Below, piece after piece: positions 40,564 through 49,851 of a DNA stretch of 50,341 nucleotides. Source of the stretch: Candidatus Berkelbacteria bacterium (GTDB lineage Bacteria; Patescibacteriota; UBA1384; DTJR01); the NCBI GenBank assembly GCA_026397175.1, contig JAPLVK010000014.1, positions 1 to 50,341 of the forward strand, in the 5' to 3' direction. The notes under the pieces are model-generated. The model saw only the letters and a list, made by a program, of their open reading frames with translations, searched no databases and was not told the origin of the DNA. The position numbers and the translations under genes were made by a program. The stretch's first letter is position 1. The number at the start of each line of letters is the position of its first letter.

Positions 40564-41483
40564 TAAAAGAAGCAATTATTGTTGGTGGTGGTCCATCTGC
40601 GCTAACAGCAGCACTTTATCTGGGTCGCTATGGAATTCAGACCAGTTTGATTACCGAGAACTTTGGTGGTCAGACGATTGTTGCGGGATCAATCGAAAAC
40701 TTCCCCGGCTTTTTAGAAATTGACGGTTTTGACCTTATCCAAAAGATGAAAGATCAAGTGGAAAAACAAGAAAATGTTGAATTAATTTCCGAGTCGAAGG
40801 TTAAAAAAATTACGGAATCAAAAAGTGGATTTAAGGTTTTAACGGACTCGGGTGAATATGAGACCAAATCGGTTTTGATTGCTGCCGGTAAAAGTCCCAG
40901 AAAACTTGGAATAGAGAATGAGGAGGACTTAGTGGGTAAAGGGGTAAGTTATTGTGCGACATGCGATGGCCCGTTAGCAAAAGGTAGGGCTGTGGTCGTT
41001 GCGGGTGGCGGCTACGCCGCAACGGAAGCAGCGTTAATCCTGTCTAAGTTGGCAAATAGCGTAACAATTATAAATAATTCGAGAAGTTTAAATTGCGATC
41101 GAAAAATCATTTCAAATATTGAAGAAAGGAAAAATATTAAAGTGGTCTGTAGCTCAAAAATTTCGGCGATCAACAAAAAGGATGGAGTCCTGACCGGTGT
41201 CAAATATATGGGCGTGAGCGAAAAGGTCGCAAAAGATTTAAATGCAAAGATGCTTTTTGTCGAGATTGGCCAGAAACCAAATTCAGAAACATTTGCAAAT
41301 TTTGTTGATTTAAATGAGCGGGGTGAAATAATTATTGATCCAAAGTCCTGCGAAACATCGCGCAAAGGTGTATTTGCGGCAGGGGATATCACAGATGTTT
41401 TATATAAACAAATCGTTATTGCTTCTGGTGAGGGGGCAAAAGCGGCGATCTCGATTAACAAATACCTTGAAAAAACTTTCTAA
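40560..41483 (+). CDS. trxB: thioredoxin reductase
   Basis: FAD enzyme that reduces thioredoxin. The 307-residue protein shows VGGGPSALTAALYLGRYG (8-25), the redox motif CATC in SYCATCDGPLAKG, a second dinucleotide motif VVAGGGYAATEAALIL and GVFAAGDITD. The second nucleotide-binding motif is GGGYAA followed by NNSRS instead of the HRR(R) typical of NADPH enzymes, so the electron donor may be NADH or other. It starts inside the gap stop codon. Confidence 0.95.
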   Translation: MIKEAIIVGGGPSALTAALYLGRYGIQTSLITENFGGQTIVAGSIENFPGFLEIDGFDLIQKMKDQVEKQENVELISESKVKKITESKSGFKVLTDSGEYETKSVLIAAGKSPRKLGIENEEDLVGKGVSYCATCDGPLAKGRAVVVAGGGYAATEAALILSKLANSVTIINNSRSLNCDRKIISNIEERKNIKVVCSSKISAINKKDGVLTGVKYMGVSEKVAKDLNAKMLFVEIGQKPNSETFANFVDLNERGEIIIDPKSCETSRKGVFAAGDITDVLYKQIVIASGEGAKAAISINKYLEKTF

Positions 41484-41505
41484 ATAGATTAGTGTGATAA
41501 CACTT

Positions 41506-42750
41506 ATGAAAAATCATCTTTTTTCTTTTATCGGCATTATCGTCATTCTGGTTGCTGCCATCTTTATAGTGATTCCAAACGGGCCGAATGTTTTTTCCAA
41601 AGAAACCAAAATGCATCTCGGTCTTGATCTGCAGGGCGGGGTACAGCTTTTATATTCTATCGATATATCAAATTTGAATGGGAAAACGCCACAAGAAATT
41701 CAAAATCAAACTGTTGATTTAATAACGAGACGAGTTGATGATTTGGGCGTTTCCGAACCACAAATTCAAGGAACAAAGATCGGGAGTCAATTTGGCGTTT
41801 TAGTTGAACTGCCCGGTATTAAAGATATAGATCAAGCAAAGCAGTTGATCGGCAAGACAGCCCAGTTAAAGTTTTATGAATTGGGACCAGACGGCAGCGA
41901 AATTTCTACCGATTTAATTGGATCTGATGTTTCCAAGGCATCTGCCGGAACCGACAAGAACCAATCAGGTTTTTCGAGCGTTGCCCCGGTTATTTATCTT
42001 GAATTTACACCTGATGGTGCCAAGAAGTTTCAAGAGATAACAAAAAGAAATGTTGGTAAAATTATTATTACAAAACTTGATAACGAGGTAATCAACGAAG
42101 CAACTGTGCAGACAGAAATATCGGGTGGTAAGGCGCAAATAGATGGAATCAAAACAATCAAAGAAGCAAGGGATACAGCACAGTTAATTTCTGAAGGATC
42201 ATTGCCAGCCCCGATTAATTTAGTTCAGGAAAATCAAGTTGGTGCGTCGCTAGGCAAAGACGCAGTTGAAAAAAGTTTGGTCGCGGGTATTTTCGGACTA
42301 GTCCTGGTTGCGGTATTTATGGTTATTTATTATCGTGGTCTTGGGGTCGCTGCGGTTGGCGCACTGCTCATTTATACATTAATTGTCGTTTCGCTTTTTA
42401 AATTGATACCGATCACGCTTACATTGGCGGGAATTGCAGGGTTTATATTTTCAATCGGTGCGGCCGTTGATGCTAATATTTTAATTTTTGAGCGGTTTAA
42501 AGAAGAGGACAAAAAGGGTTTGCCGAGGACACAGGCGCTCGAAAATGGATTTACAAGATCGTGGCCATCAATCCGTGATTCAAATATTGCTTCATTGATT
42601 ACCGCGACTATTCTGTTTTATATGAGTACCGGCTTGGTTAAGGGCTTTGCTCTAACTTTGGCCATTGGTATTTTTGTCTCATTATTTACATCAATCATTG
42701 TAACCAGAAACATTTTGAGATTTTTTATTAAAAACAAACAAGAATCATGA
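41506..42750 (+). CDS. secD: protein translocase subunit SecD
   Basis: A 414-residue membrane protein of the SecDF complex, which uses the proton gradient to help secretion. It has an N-terminal helix (FSFIGIIVILVAAIFIVI), LGLDLQGGVQLLYSID, the P1 outer domain (shorter than in E. coli), EGSLPAPINL, and five C-terminal helices with SIGAAVDANILIFERFKEE. I use ATG 41506; GTG 41494 is 12 bases upstream, and GATAAC (41496-41501) sits just before the ATG. The stop overlaps secF. Confidence 0.96.
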   Translation: MKNHLFSFIGIIVILVAAIFIVIPNGPNVFSKETKMHLGLDLQGGVQLLYSIDISNLNGKTPQEIQNQTVDLITRRVDDLGVSEPQIQGTKIGSQFGVLVELPGIKDIDQAKQLIGKTAQLKFYELGPDGSEISTDLIGSDVSKASAGTDKNQSGFSSVAPVIYLEFTPDGAKKFQEITKRNVGKIIITKLDNEVINEATVQTEISGGKAQIDGIKTIKEARDTAQLISEGSLPAPINLVQENQVGASLGKDAVEKSLVAGIFGLVLVAVFMVIYYRGLGVAAVGALLIYTLIVVSLFKLIPITLTLAGIAGFIFSIGAAVDANILIFERFKEEDKKGLPRTQALENGFTRSWPSIRDSNIASLITATILFYMSTGLVKGFALTLAIGIFVSLFTSIIVTRNILRFFIKNKQES

Positions 42751-43640
42751 ATATAATTTCTTATAAAAAAATCTGGATGATAATTTCGCTTTCTATGGTT
42801 GTTTTGGGACTTATAGCAATAATTTTTATCAAACCAAAATTAGGTATTGATTTTACCGGCGGAACATTGATTGAAATCAAAGTTGAGGGAAATTCCAATA
42901 TTTCTGACATTCGACAAAATTTAACGAAAATTTCACAGGGTGGGGAACTGGTCATTCAGGAATCAGGTATAAGCCAATATATAATTAGAACTAAGACCTT
43001 GGAGGAGACACAATATAATAAATTTGAATCTGACATTAAGTCCGCCTACCCTAATGTTAGTATTTTGCGACATGAATCAATCGGATCTACGGTTGGTGCA
43101 AATCTAACCAATAAGGCGATTACGGGTATCATTATTGCTTCAGTTTTAATTATTATGTATTTAGCGTATGCATTCAGGTCGGTTCCAAGATCGGTTTCTT
43201 CTTGGACTTTCGGGACGATTGCAATCACTGCCTTGGTACACGATTTAATTTTTGCATTTGCAATCTATTCAATCGTTGGCTATTTTGCCGGGTATGAAAT
43301 TGAAGGAATGACCGTTGTCGCCGCCTTAACAATTTTAGGGTTTTCCGTCCATGATACAATCGTTGTTTTCGACAGAATTAGAGAAAATATTATCAAAAAC
43401 CCCCAAAAATCATTGGCCGAAAATGCGCAAGCAAGTATTAACCAGACATTTGCCAGATCTCTTAATACATCCTTAACGGTTATTCTGGTCTTAATTTCAA
43501 TGGCATTACTTGGTGGATCAACAATTAAACCATTCGTTCTAATGCTTATCTTTGGGATAGGCGTTGGAACTTATTCATCAATATTTGTGGCATCACCGTT
43601 GCTTGTATATTGGTACGAATATAGAAATAAAAAGGTCTAA
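42747..43640 (+). CDS. secF: protein translocase subunit SecF
   Basis: A 297-residue partner of SecD with LGIDFTGGTLIEI (about 34-46), VGANLTNKAITG, five membrane helices and the conserved VAALTILGFSVHDTIVVFDRIREN. Translation is coupled to secD (ATGA). It ends the long plus-strand block. Confidence 0.96.
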   Translation: MNIISYKKIWMIISLSMVVLGLIAIIFIKPKLGIDFTGGTLIEIKVEGNSNISDIRQNLTKISQGGELVIQESGISQYIIRTKTLEETQYNKFESDIKSAYPNVSILRHESIGSTVGANLTNKAITGIIIASVLIIMYLAYAFRSVPRSVSSWTFGTIAITALVHDLIFAFAIYSIVGYFAGYEIEGMTVVAALTILGFSVHDTIVVFDRIRENIIKNPQKSLAENAQASINQTFARSLNTSLTVILVLISMALLGGSTIKPFVLMLIFGIGVGTYSSIFVASPLLVYWYEYRNKKV

Positions 43641-43843
43641 AATTCCTTTTAGGGTAGGGGACTGGGAGGAAATTTTATTAATAGTGATATTGATTATTTG
43701 AACTCTTTGTTTGAAGTCGTAATTTTTTTAAAACATCTCCGGAAATTAACTGTTAAATTTTTACAATATTATTTTGTTAAAAATTTAGAAACTTCAATTT
43801 AAAAAATACCTAAAACTTATTACTACGCAAAGTTTTGTTTTTG

Positions 43844-43963
43844 TACGATCGTAAATTAACATAAGTGCCATTTAGACAACTCAATTATCCTTTATAGAAT
43901 TTAAATTAGCCGTGGGGCATTACAGCGGCTGCAACAGGTTTGCATTGACAGTGTACGATCGTA
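43844..43963. repeat. paired TACGATCGTA palindromes
   Basis: TACGATCGTA occurs at 43844-43853 and 43954-43963, spaced by 110 bp, both within TGTACGATCGTARATT. The same 10-mer forms the centre of the palindrome at 9985-9994, with a one-base variant at 10726-10735. Confidence 0.8.
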
Positions 43964-44004
43964 GATTTGCTTAATATTTAATCAGAGATTAATCGTGGGA
44001 TCCA

Positions 44005-44094
44005 AACAAACTGAAGTTTGTTCTACGGGGGAGGTTTTCCATGAACACAAGCCGAAGAATACAAGTCGAATGGCTTTAGTACCCCCAGTCGTAG
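44005..44094 (+). ncRNA. candidate structured RNA segment
   Basis: Hairpin 44005-44022 is followed by a long-range stem CTACGGGGG (44023-44031) with CCCCC (44082-44086) and GTAG (44091-44094), enclosing AAGCC/GGCTT (44049-44053/44072-44076). Transcription and family are unknown; this rests on pairing by eye. Confidence 0.3.
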
Positions 44095-44501
44095 TTCAAG
44101 CTTCAGCTTTTTCATCATTCGATTACTGTTATGATGACGCAAAAGATATATTGTACGACATGCGTAAAATCATCACGGTATATTTTGACCCAATTTCTAT
44201 TTCAATTTCAATAAATATCGTCTGCTCCATTGCATGTTTTAATTAACGATGAATTAGTTTGTTAATTCCCCTTACTGGTTACCTGCACCTACGATATGTT
44301 TGCTATGTTATGTTGGCTATATTGTCATATTATTATTAAATTAAATGTTAATTCTCCCCCTCCCCCGGTCTTTTTAACTTCAGGGGAGTCAAATATATTA
44401 TCTTAATAATTCATCTTCCTTCTCCCTCCTTCTATTGCTCTTGGCGACTGACTGACAGGGCTCTAAATAAACAAATTAAACATAATAATTATCCACCACA
44501 T

Positions 44502-44530
44502 TTGATCGTTTACATGTCGCACAATATAAT
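44502..44530 (+). promoter_or_regulatory. possible antisense promoter at the 3' end of the TraG-like gene
   Basis: TTGATC (44502-44507), 17 bases, TATAAT (44525-44530), pointing into the end of the minus-strand gene. Confidence 0.4.
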
Positions 44531-44541
44531 AGATCTTTGTA

Positions 44542-47337
44542 CTACATCTGTTCTATCGGAGGAATTTCTTGAGCTGCATTTTCTTTTATGTCTATAAGGG
44601 GCTTCGGGACTTTTATATTTGGGGCGTTGTCTTTTACTGCTTCATCTGTCTGATTGCTAGCTTCTGTCTCGGTCTGACTTTTCTGCTTCGGCTCTTTTTC
44701 TTTATTTGACATATTATCAGATGCAAGATCTTGCTTCGTAATTTTATCCTCGCTTTTGTCGTCCTTCTCTTCCTCGTTGTTTTCGACTTCTTCGCCTATC
44801 GCTTTTTTATATCCCGTTCTTGTTAAGAAATACCAATTTTTGGTTTCATAATCCTCGAGTTTTTTTACATTTTGTAACTCTTCCGGAAGATTATTTTGAT
44901 TTGACTCATCATCTTTATTGCCATTATTATTGTTATTATTATTTTCATCTAGAATATTTCTTGATCCAAGATCAATTGAAGTAGTAGCACTTGCCGGGGT
45001 GGGACTGGAATTTAAATTGGAAATTATCTCTGTAGGCGAAGAATTAATTGTTTTATCGGATATTGCTTGTTCAATCTCCAGCCGTGGCTTGGCGTATTTT
45101 TTTCTGGATAAACTAATCACCTCTTCTGTATTGCCGGTTGGTTCGTATTCGGTCAGAATGGTCTTGGCAGAAAATGGAGTACTGGTTACACCATCAATTG
45201 CCATTTTTAGATAGATGCAGTAATTATTTAAATTCGTGAGATCGGCTGGCTCAAAAACAGGTACAAACTCCCTGTTTAAAAATTCGGCATCCCCTGCTCC
45301 AACTCTAAATGTTACAAGCGTGCCCACATTTCCAAAGACAGCATTTGCTACTGTTTCTGGCATCTGGGCAATATATTGGTTTGTTACCATCAAGCTCAAG
45401 CCATATTTTCTGGCTTCGGATAACACAACCGCAAATGAATCAGTGGCAAAGTTTTGAAATTCATCAACATACAAATAGAATGGAGTTCGTTTGTCTCTTG
45501 GTAAATCAGCTCTGCTCATTGCCGCCATTTGGATCTTTGTAATCATCAATGAACCTAAAAGTGCGCTATTATCTTCGCCGATCTTTCCAATTGATAAATC
45601 AATTAACAAAATTTTGCTGTTATCCATCGTGCCCCTTATGTCAATTGTCGAGTTCTCCTGTCCGACAATGTTTCGAATAACGGTTGATGACAAAAATTGT
45701 CCAACTTTGTTTTGAATCGGTGCTACGGCTTCCGTTCTGAACTTTTGATCATATTTTTCGTATTCGTTTAAGAAAAAATCCTTGATAACGGGGTCGGAAA
45801 TTTTTTCAATCACTCCCCTTCTGAACTTTGTATCTGTTAGAACCTTTAAAACACTCAATAAAGTTGCTCCGGGATAATCCAGTAGTCCCAAGACCACATT
45901 TCTTAAAATATATTCGAGTCGTGGCCCCCAGGACTCTCCGAATATCTTTTTAAAAACACCAACGATACCGGACGCCACTATATTCTTATATTCCGGATCA
46001 ACTTTTTCAAAAAGATTGAAGCCAACGGGGAATTCTCTGTCAGCAGGTGAAAAGAAAATAACATCATCAGTCCTCTCTTTTGGGATATACTCTAGAACAT
46101 CTGCAATTAAATCGCCATGAGGGTCAACAACTGCAACACCTTTCCCCTTCATAATATCGTCAATAATCATATGTTTCAAAAGGGTTGATTTACCAGTACC
46201 GGTTTTTCCAATGGCGTATATGTGCAGCGCGCGATCATTTTCCTTAATCCCAAAAACCCTTTCCTCGCCCCTGAAGTTTGATTTTCCGATAATAGAAATT
46301 TCGTTTTCCGAGACAGAGCCCTTTAATGGTAAATTTTGTGGCGGCTCGCCTTTTTTGCTTCCGGCGTAGTCCATTGTCGGTGTTTCGACCGATAGAGTCG
46401 GCAAGTGATATATCGAAGCAAGTTCTTCGATGTTAAAAATTACTGGCTTTACGCCGATGTTTCTTGATCGGTAGACATCAACAATTGGTGCACCGGAAAC
46501 AACTTTGCCGTGCACAAAACCATTCATATTGGAGGTATTGAATTGCTTAAAAGCGCCAACGGTTGAATTTAGTCGCTGACTTGCCTTAGACGGGTCGTTG
46601 GAGAGCGAAATAACTCTCATTTTGGTCTTAAAACCGAGTTTCATTGTCTTCGTTTCAATACCAGTTAGTGCAGTTGAGACAGGGCCTGAAACCTCGACAT
46701 TCTTGTTTACTTCAGTGGCTTGGGCCTCGGGTGATTTAGCTACATTTCCAACGATACCAAAAAGTCCCTTTGTAATTGATTTCCAAACCGGCTCATTGGG
46801 GTCTCTTCCTGATTTTATTGCATTTACATAACTAATCGCCTTTTTTTGCCAAGTATCGTCAACCGGTGAAATGCAAATTTGAATCCATAGTTCATCACCT
46901 TCTCCAAGTTGACTTAAAATACTGGTTATACCCGAAAGCGGGTCAACATCAAAGCTCTGAAATGTTTTAATAGGGTAAACATCGCTTCTTGTCAAACCCA
47001 TTTCTATCCCAAGAGCATGCTTATCACCGATATCTTTTGCGGCATAATCCTCGGCTTCGTTAATCTCAACATTCGGGTATTGTGCATAAAACTGCCCTTC
47101 AACAAATTCTTTCAAATATCTCGGGACATAAAAATAAAATTGGATAAATTTATTAATTGACACAATCTCAAAGCTCATTATTGGTTGAATTTTGGATTGA
47201 TAATCAAACACACCATGCAAGGCCGCAAAAAATAATTCTGCAGATGCAGGACTTTTTTCGTTATTTTTTGGAACCATCAAACGACAAAGAACCGATTCCA
47301 TATCCTGGCTTGAGTATTGTGGCGATTTAGCGGCCAT
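44542..47337 (-). CDS. TraG/VirD4-HerA-type ATPase, soluble paralogue with acidic tail
   Basis: A 931-residue ATPase. Residues about 1-350 form an N-terminal region shared with its neighbour. The motor domain has Walker A IGKTGTGKST (about 381-390), GVAVVDPHGDL, the Walker B segment TPFYLYVDEFQNFATDSF and LMVTNQYIAQMP. Such proteins move DNA or protein across membranes in type IV secretion/conjugation. Unlike the upstream paralogue it has no N-terminal membrane helix, and it ends in a roughly 180-residue low-complexity acidic tail (Asn and Glu runs). It starts 2 bases after the stop of the paralogue, so both are co-expressed. Confidence 0.9.
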   Translation of the reverse strand: MAAKSPQYSSQDMESVLCRLMVPKNNEKSPASAELFFAALHGVFDYQSKIQPIMSFEIVSINKFIQFYFYVPRYLKEFVEGQFYAQYPNVEINEAEDYAAKDIGDKHALGIEMGLTRSDVYPIKTFQSFDVDPLSGITSILSQLGEGDELWIQICISPVDDTWQKKAISYVNAIKSGRDPNEPVWKSITKGLFGIVGNVAKSPEAQATEVNKNVEVSGPVSTALTGIETKTMKLGFKTKMRVISLSNDPSKASQRLNSTVGAFKQFNTSNMNGFVHGKVVSGAPIVDVYRSRNIGVKPVIFNIEELASIYHLPTLSVETPTMDYAGSKKGEPPQNLPLKGSVSENEISIIGKSNFRGEERVFGIKENDRALHIYAIGKTGTGKSTLLKHMIIDDIMKGKGVAVVDPHGDLIADVLEYIPKERTDDVIFFSPADREFPVGFNLFEKVDPEYKNIVASGIVGVFKKIFGESWGPRLEYILRNVVLGLLDYPGATLLSVLKVLTDTKFRRGVIEKISDPVIKDFFLNEYEKYDQKFRTEAVAPIQNKVGQFLSSTVIRNIVGQENSTIDIRGTMDNSKILLIDLSIGKIGEDNSALLGSLMITKIQMAAMSRADLPRDKRTPFYLYVDEFQNFATDSFAVVLSEARKYGLSLMVTNQYIAQMPETVANAVFGNVGTLVTFRVGAGDAEFLNREFVPVFEPADLTNLNNYCIYLKMAIDGVTSTPFSAKTILTEYEPTGNTEEVISLSRKKYAKPRLEIEQAISDKTINSSPTEIISNLNSSPTPASATTSIDLGSRNILDENNNNNNNGNKDDESNQNNLPEELQNVKKLEDYETKNWYFLTRTGYKKAIGEEVENNEEEKDDKSEDKITKQDLASDNMSNKEKEPKQKSQTETEASNQTDEAVKDNAPNIKVPKPLIDIKENAAQEIPPIEQM

Positions 47338-47339
47338 AT

Positions 47340-49802
47340 TTATAGACCTGCCTCTCTCGTAATATCTTGATTTTTTATGTCTGGTACAACGATTTTGATT
47401 CTGTCATTAATCTCTGACTCTACTATAGTAACATCACGACCGTATTTTAACCTAGATAACTGGGTAATTGCTTGTCCTAAATCCTTATTCATGGCTGCGT
47501 CGTTTTTGATGGTTTGCATACTAAATGGTCTGGTTGGGGTGTTGTCAATAAGTAACTTGACATATGCATTATATGCGTCAATATTGTTTAGATCTGTCTG
47601 GCTGGCGACCGGCTCAAATTCCTTGGCCATAAATTCTGCATCGGGAACCCCAATTCTAAATGCCACAAGCGTTCCTACATTGCCGATAATGGCATCTCTG
47701 ATATTTTCCGGAACTTGAGCAATATACTGATTTGTAATATTTAAATCTAGATGAAATTTTCTTGCTTCGGATAATATCGAAGCAAAAGTATCGGTTGCAA
47801 AGTTTTGAAATTCATCAACATAAAGGTAAAAATCAGGTCTTTTATCTTCCTCTACATCCCCTCTTGAAAGTGCGGCAGTAAATAATTTTGCCACAAAGAT
47901 CATTCCCAGAAGATTACTATTCATTTCGCCTATTTCGCCTTTTGCAAGGTTCACCAATAAGACCTTGCCTTGGTCCATCACTTCTCTAAAATCAAATGCC
48001 GACTTTGCCTGGCCAATAATATTTCTCATAGTCAAGTTTGTCATAAATCTGCCGAATTTTGAGATAAAGTAATTGTACATTTCTGATTTATGGAAATCGG
48101 ATGTCTTAGCAAGCTGTTGTGTCCAAAATGCCTTAACCACCGGGTCTTTAACTGCGGCAATTTTTGATTCCCTGAAGGCATCATCCGTAAAAAGTTTTGG
48201 AATCTCAATTAGCGTTCCCCCGTTTGGGTTTTCCATCAAAGTCAAAGCGGCATTTCGCATCCAGTGTTCAAACTGCGGCCCGACAAATCCCTGTCCCTGT
48301 GGGTCGAATAACTTATAGAAAATTTGAATTGCCTCCTGAACCAAAAAGTCCTTTTGTTCTTTTGTTTTCCACTCTAAAAGATTAATGCCAAGGGGTCTTT
48401 CGGTATCGGATGGATTAAAGTAAACAACATCCTCTGCTCTATCTTTGGGGATTTTGTACAATAGATTTTCCACAAGTTCGCCATGCGGATCAAAAACGGT
48501 TAGACCCTTACCATTATTGATATCTTGCAAAATCATTGATTCAAAGAAAGTTGATTTACCTGTACCGGTCATACCAATCGAATACAAATGCCTTCTACGA
48601 TCATTGTCTTTTAGGCGAACCAACACTTCTTCTCCTCGATAAACATTTTTACCCAAAATGATCCCTTCTTTCGGAATATTTGACGGAACTGGCGATCTCT
48701 TGGCCAAAAACCACCTGATTCCCGGCGTATCAATATGCTCCGATGGAAAGTGATATAGTGTTGCAAGCTCTTCGGAGTTTAAGATCATTTTATTAAAGCC
48801 GATAAAATTCCTTAATATAAAATTGGTTAAAAATGATTTTTTATCGTAAACTTTTGTCATTTTAAATGTATTTTTGTCCGGAGAAGTAAATTGTGCAAAA
48901 CCGGAGAAGATATTCTTTAAATTTGTTTCTGATTCCTGTTTTGTTTTTGACAACGAGACAACCCTGATCTGAACATCAAATCCTGTTTTGGCGCTTTTTT
49001 TAGTCAGTAGCTTAATCGTTTCTTCTTGAAGCGGCGTAACCTTACGGACAAGCTCATCTTTTTGGTTGTTTGTATTTGCAAGTATGTTTCCCAGAAAATA
49101 ACCGACCTTGTTGTACCAAGAAATGCCTAAAGGAACTCCCCTTCCTTCCTGTATCTTCCTAATCGCCCATTCAATCTGATATCTCCAACTCTGATTAACG
49201 GGGCGCAATAATATTTGCACCCCAGCCCTTGAATCATCCCCTATTTTGGAAAGTGCGTTAGTTATATTGGAGATCGAATCAACATTTAATTCATCGTAGG
49301 TCTTTATGGGATAGATAAAACTTCTTGAGGTTGAAATCATACAATATGAAATTTCCAGTCCTTCCTTAAAAATTCTGAAATCTCCGCTTGGTTCAATATT
49401 TGCAAATGGATAAAAACTTTGAATCTGTTTTTCGACAAGCGGTTGCAGGTTTCTAGGCACTCCAACATAGAAAATTATTTCCTTGTCTTTTGAGATAATT
49501 TCAAGTGATATCGTTGGCTGTCCGGTAAAAAATCCATTCAAACCGGGTTCATGTAAAGAAGCCAATGATGAGAAAAATTGATCGGCATGAGATGAAATTT
49601 CAGCGATTGTTTTTAAACTTTCGTATTCTTCCCTCTCAAACTTTTTTGGAACTTTTACTTCCAAAAGAACTAGGTCGTTAGCCCTTTTTGCCAGCCCTGT
49701 TTTTAAATATCTGCGATAGATAAAATACAAGACCGCCAAAATTGCCAATCCCAAAACAACCCACAACAAAATATACAAGGGATTCACTGAACTGCTAACC
49801 AT
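47340..49802 (-). CDS. TraG/VirD4-HerA-type ATPase, membrane-anchored paralogue
   Basis: An 820-residue ATPase with one N-terminal membrane helix (YILLWVVLGLAILAVLYFIY, about 10-29). It shares with the next gene the N-terminal region (YVGVPRNLQPLVEKQIQSFYP, SYPIKTY-like IYPIKTYDELNVD) and motor: Walker A IGMTGTGKST (about 411-420), LTVFDPHGEL, PDFYLYVDEFQNFATDTF and NITNQYIAQVPE. AGAGGG precedes ATG 49802. I infer that the pair forms a mixed ring at the membrane for DNA or protein transport, perhaps DNA uptake together with DprA. Confidence 0.9.
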   Translation of the reverse strand: MVSSSVNPLYILLWVVLGLAILAVLYFIYRRYLKTGLAKRANDLVLLEVKVPKKFEREEYESLKTIAEISSHADQFFSSLASLHEPGLNGFFTGQPTISLEIISKDKEIIFYVGVPRNLQPLVEKQIQSFYPFANIEPSGDFRIFKEGLEISYCMISTSRSFIYPIKTYDELNVDSISNITNALSKIGDDSRAGVQILLRPVNQSWRYQIEWAIRKIQEGRGVPLGISWYNKVGYFLGNILANTNNQKDELVRKVTPLQEETIKLLTKKSAKTGFDVQIRVVSLSKTKQESETNLKNIFSGFAQFTSPDKNTFKMTKVYDKKSFLTNFILRNFIGFNKMILNSEELATLYHFPSEHIDTPGIRWFLAKRSPVPSNIPKEGIILGKNVYRGEEVLVRLKDNDRRRHLYSIGMTGTGKSTFFESMILQDINNGKGLTVFDPHGELVENLLYKIPKDRAEDVVYFNPSDTERPLGINLLEWKTKEQKDFLVQEAIQIFYKLFDPQGQGFVGPQFEHWMRNAALTLMENPNGGTLIEIPKLFTDDAFRESKIAAVKDPVVKAFWTQQLAKTSDFHKSEMYNYFISKFGRFMTNLTMRNIIGQAKSAFDFREVMDQGKVLLVNLAKGEIGEMNSNLLGMIFVAKLFTAALSRGDVEEDKRPDFYLYVDEFQNFATDTFASILSEARKFHLDLNITNQYIAQVPENIRDAIIGNVGTLVAFRIGVPDAEFMAKEFEPVASQTDLNNIDAYNAYVKLLIDNTPTRPFSMQTIKNDAAMNKDLGQAITQLSRLKYGRDVTIVESEINDRIKIVVPDIKNQDITREAGL

Positions 49803-49834
49803 AAAATTTCCCTCTTATGCCATTTATTAGATCT

Positions 49835-49843
49835 ATTATACCA
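49835..49843 (-). promoter_or_regulatory. extended -10 promoter of the ATPase pair
   Basis: On the minus strand TGGTATAAT (49843-49835) lies 33 bases before ATG 49802, directly after the tgt stop; the ribosome binding site AGAGGG follows. Confidence 0.6.
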
Positions 49844-49851
49844 AAAATAAA

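Larger units (their letters stand above)
43641..44541. other. 0.9 kb without genes between convergent secF and TraG-like gene
   Basis: No frame here has a ribosome binding site or a recognisable product. The region is AT-rich. It holds two copies of GTACGATCGTA (ending at 43853 and 43963), a hairpin AACAAACT GA AGTTTGTT (44005-44022), a structured segment at 44023-44094, and a possible plus-strand promoter at 44502-44530 that would transcribe antisense to the TraG-like gene. I do not recognise tmRNA, RNase P or SRP RNA. Confidence 0.6.

Noticed and set aside
43995-44246. 83-codon open frame in the gap after secF
   Set aside because: GTG start without ribosome binding site, composition unlike the other genes, crosses stems, no domain.
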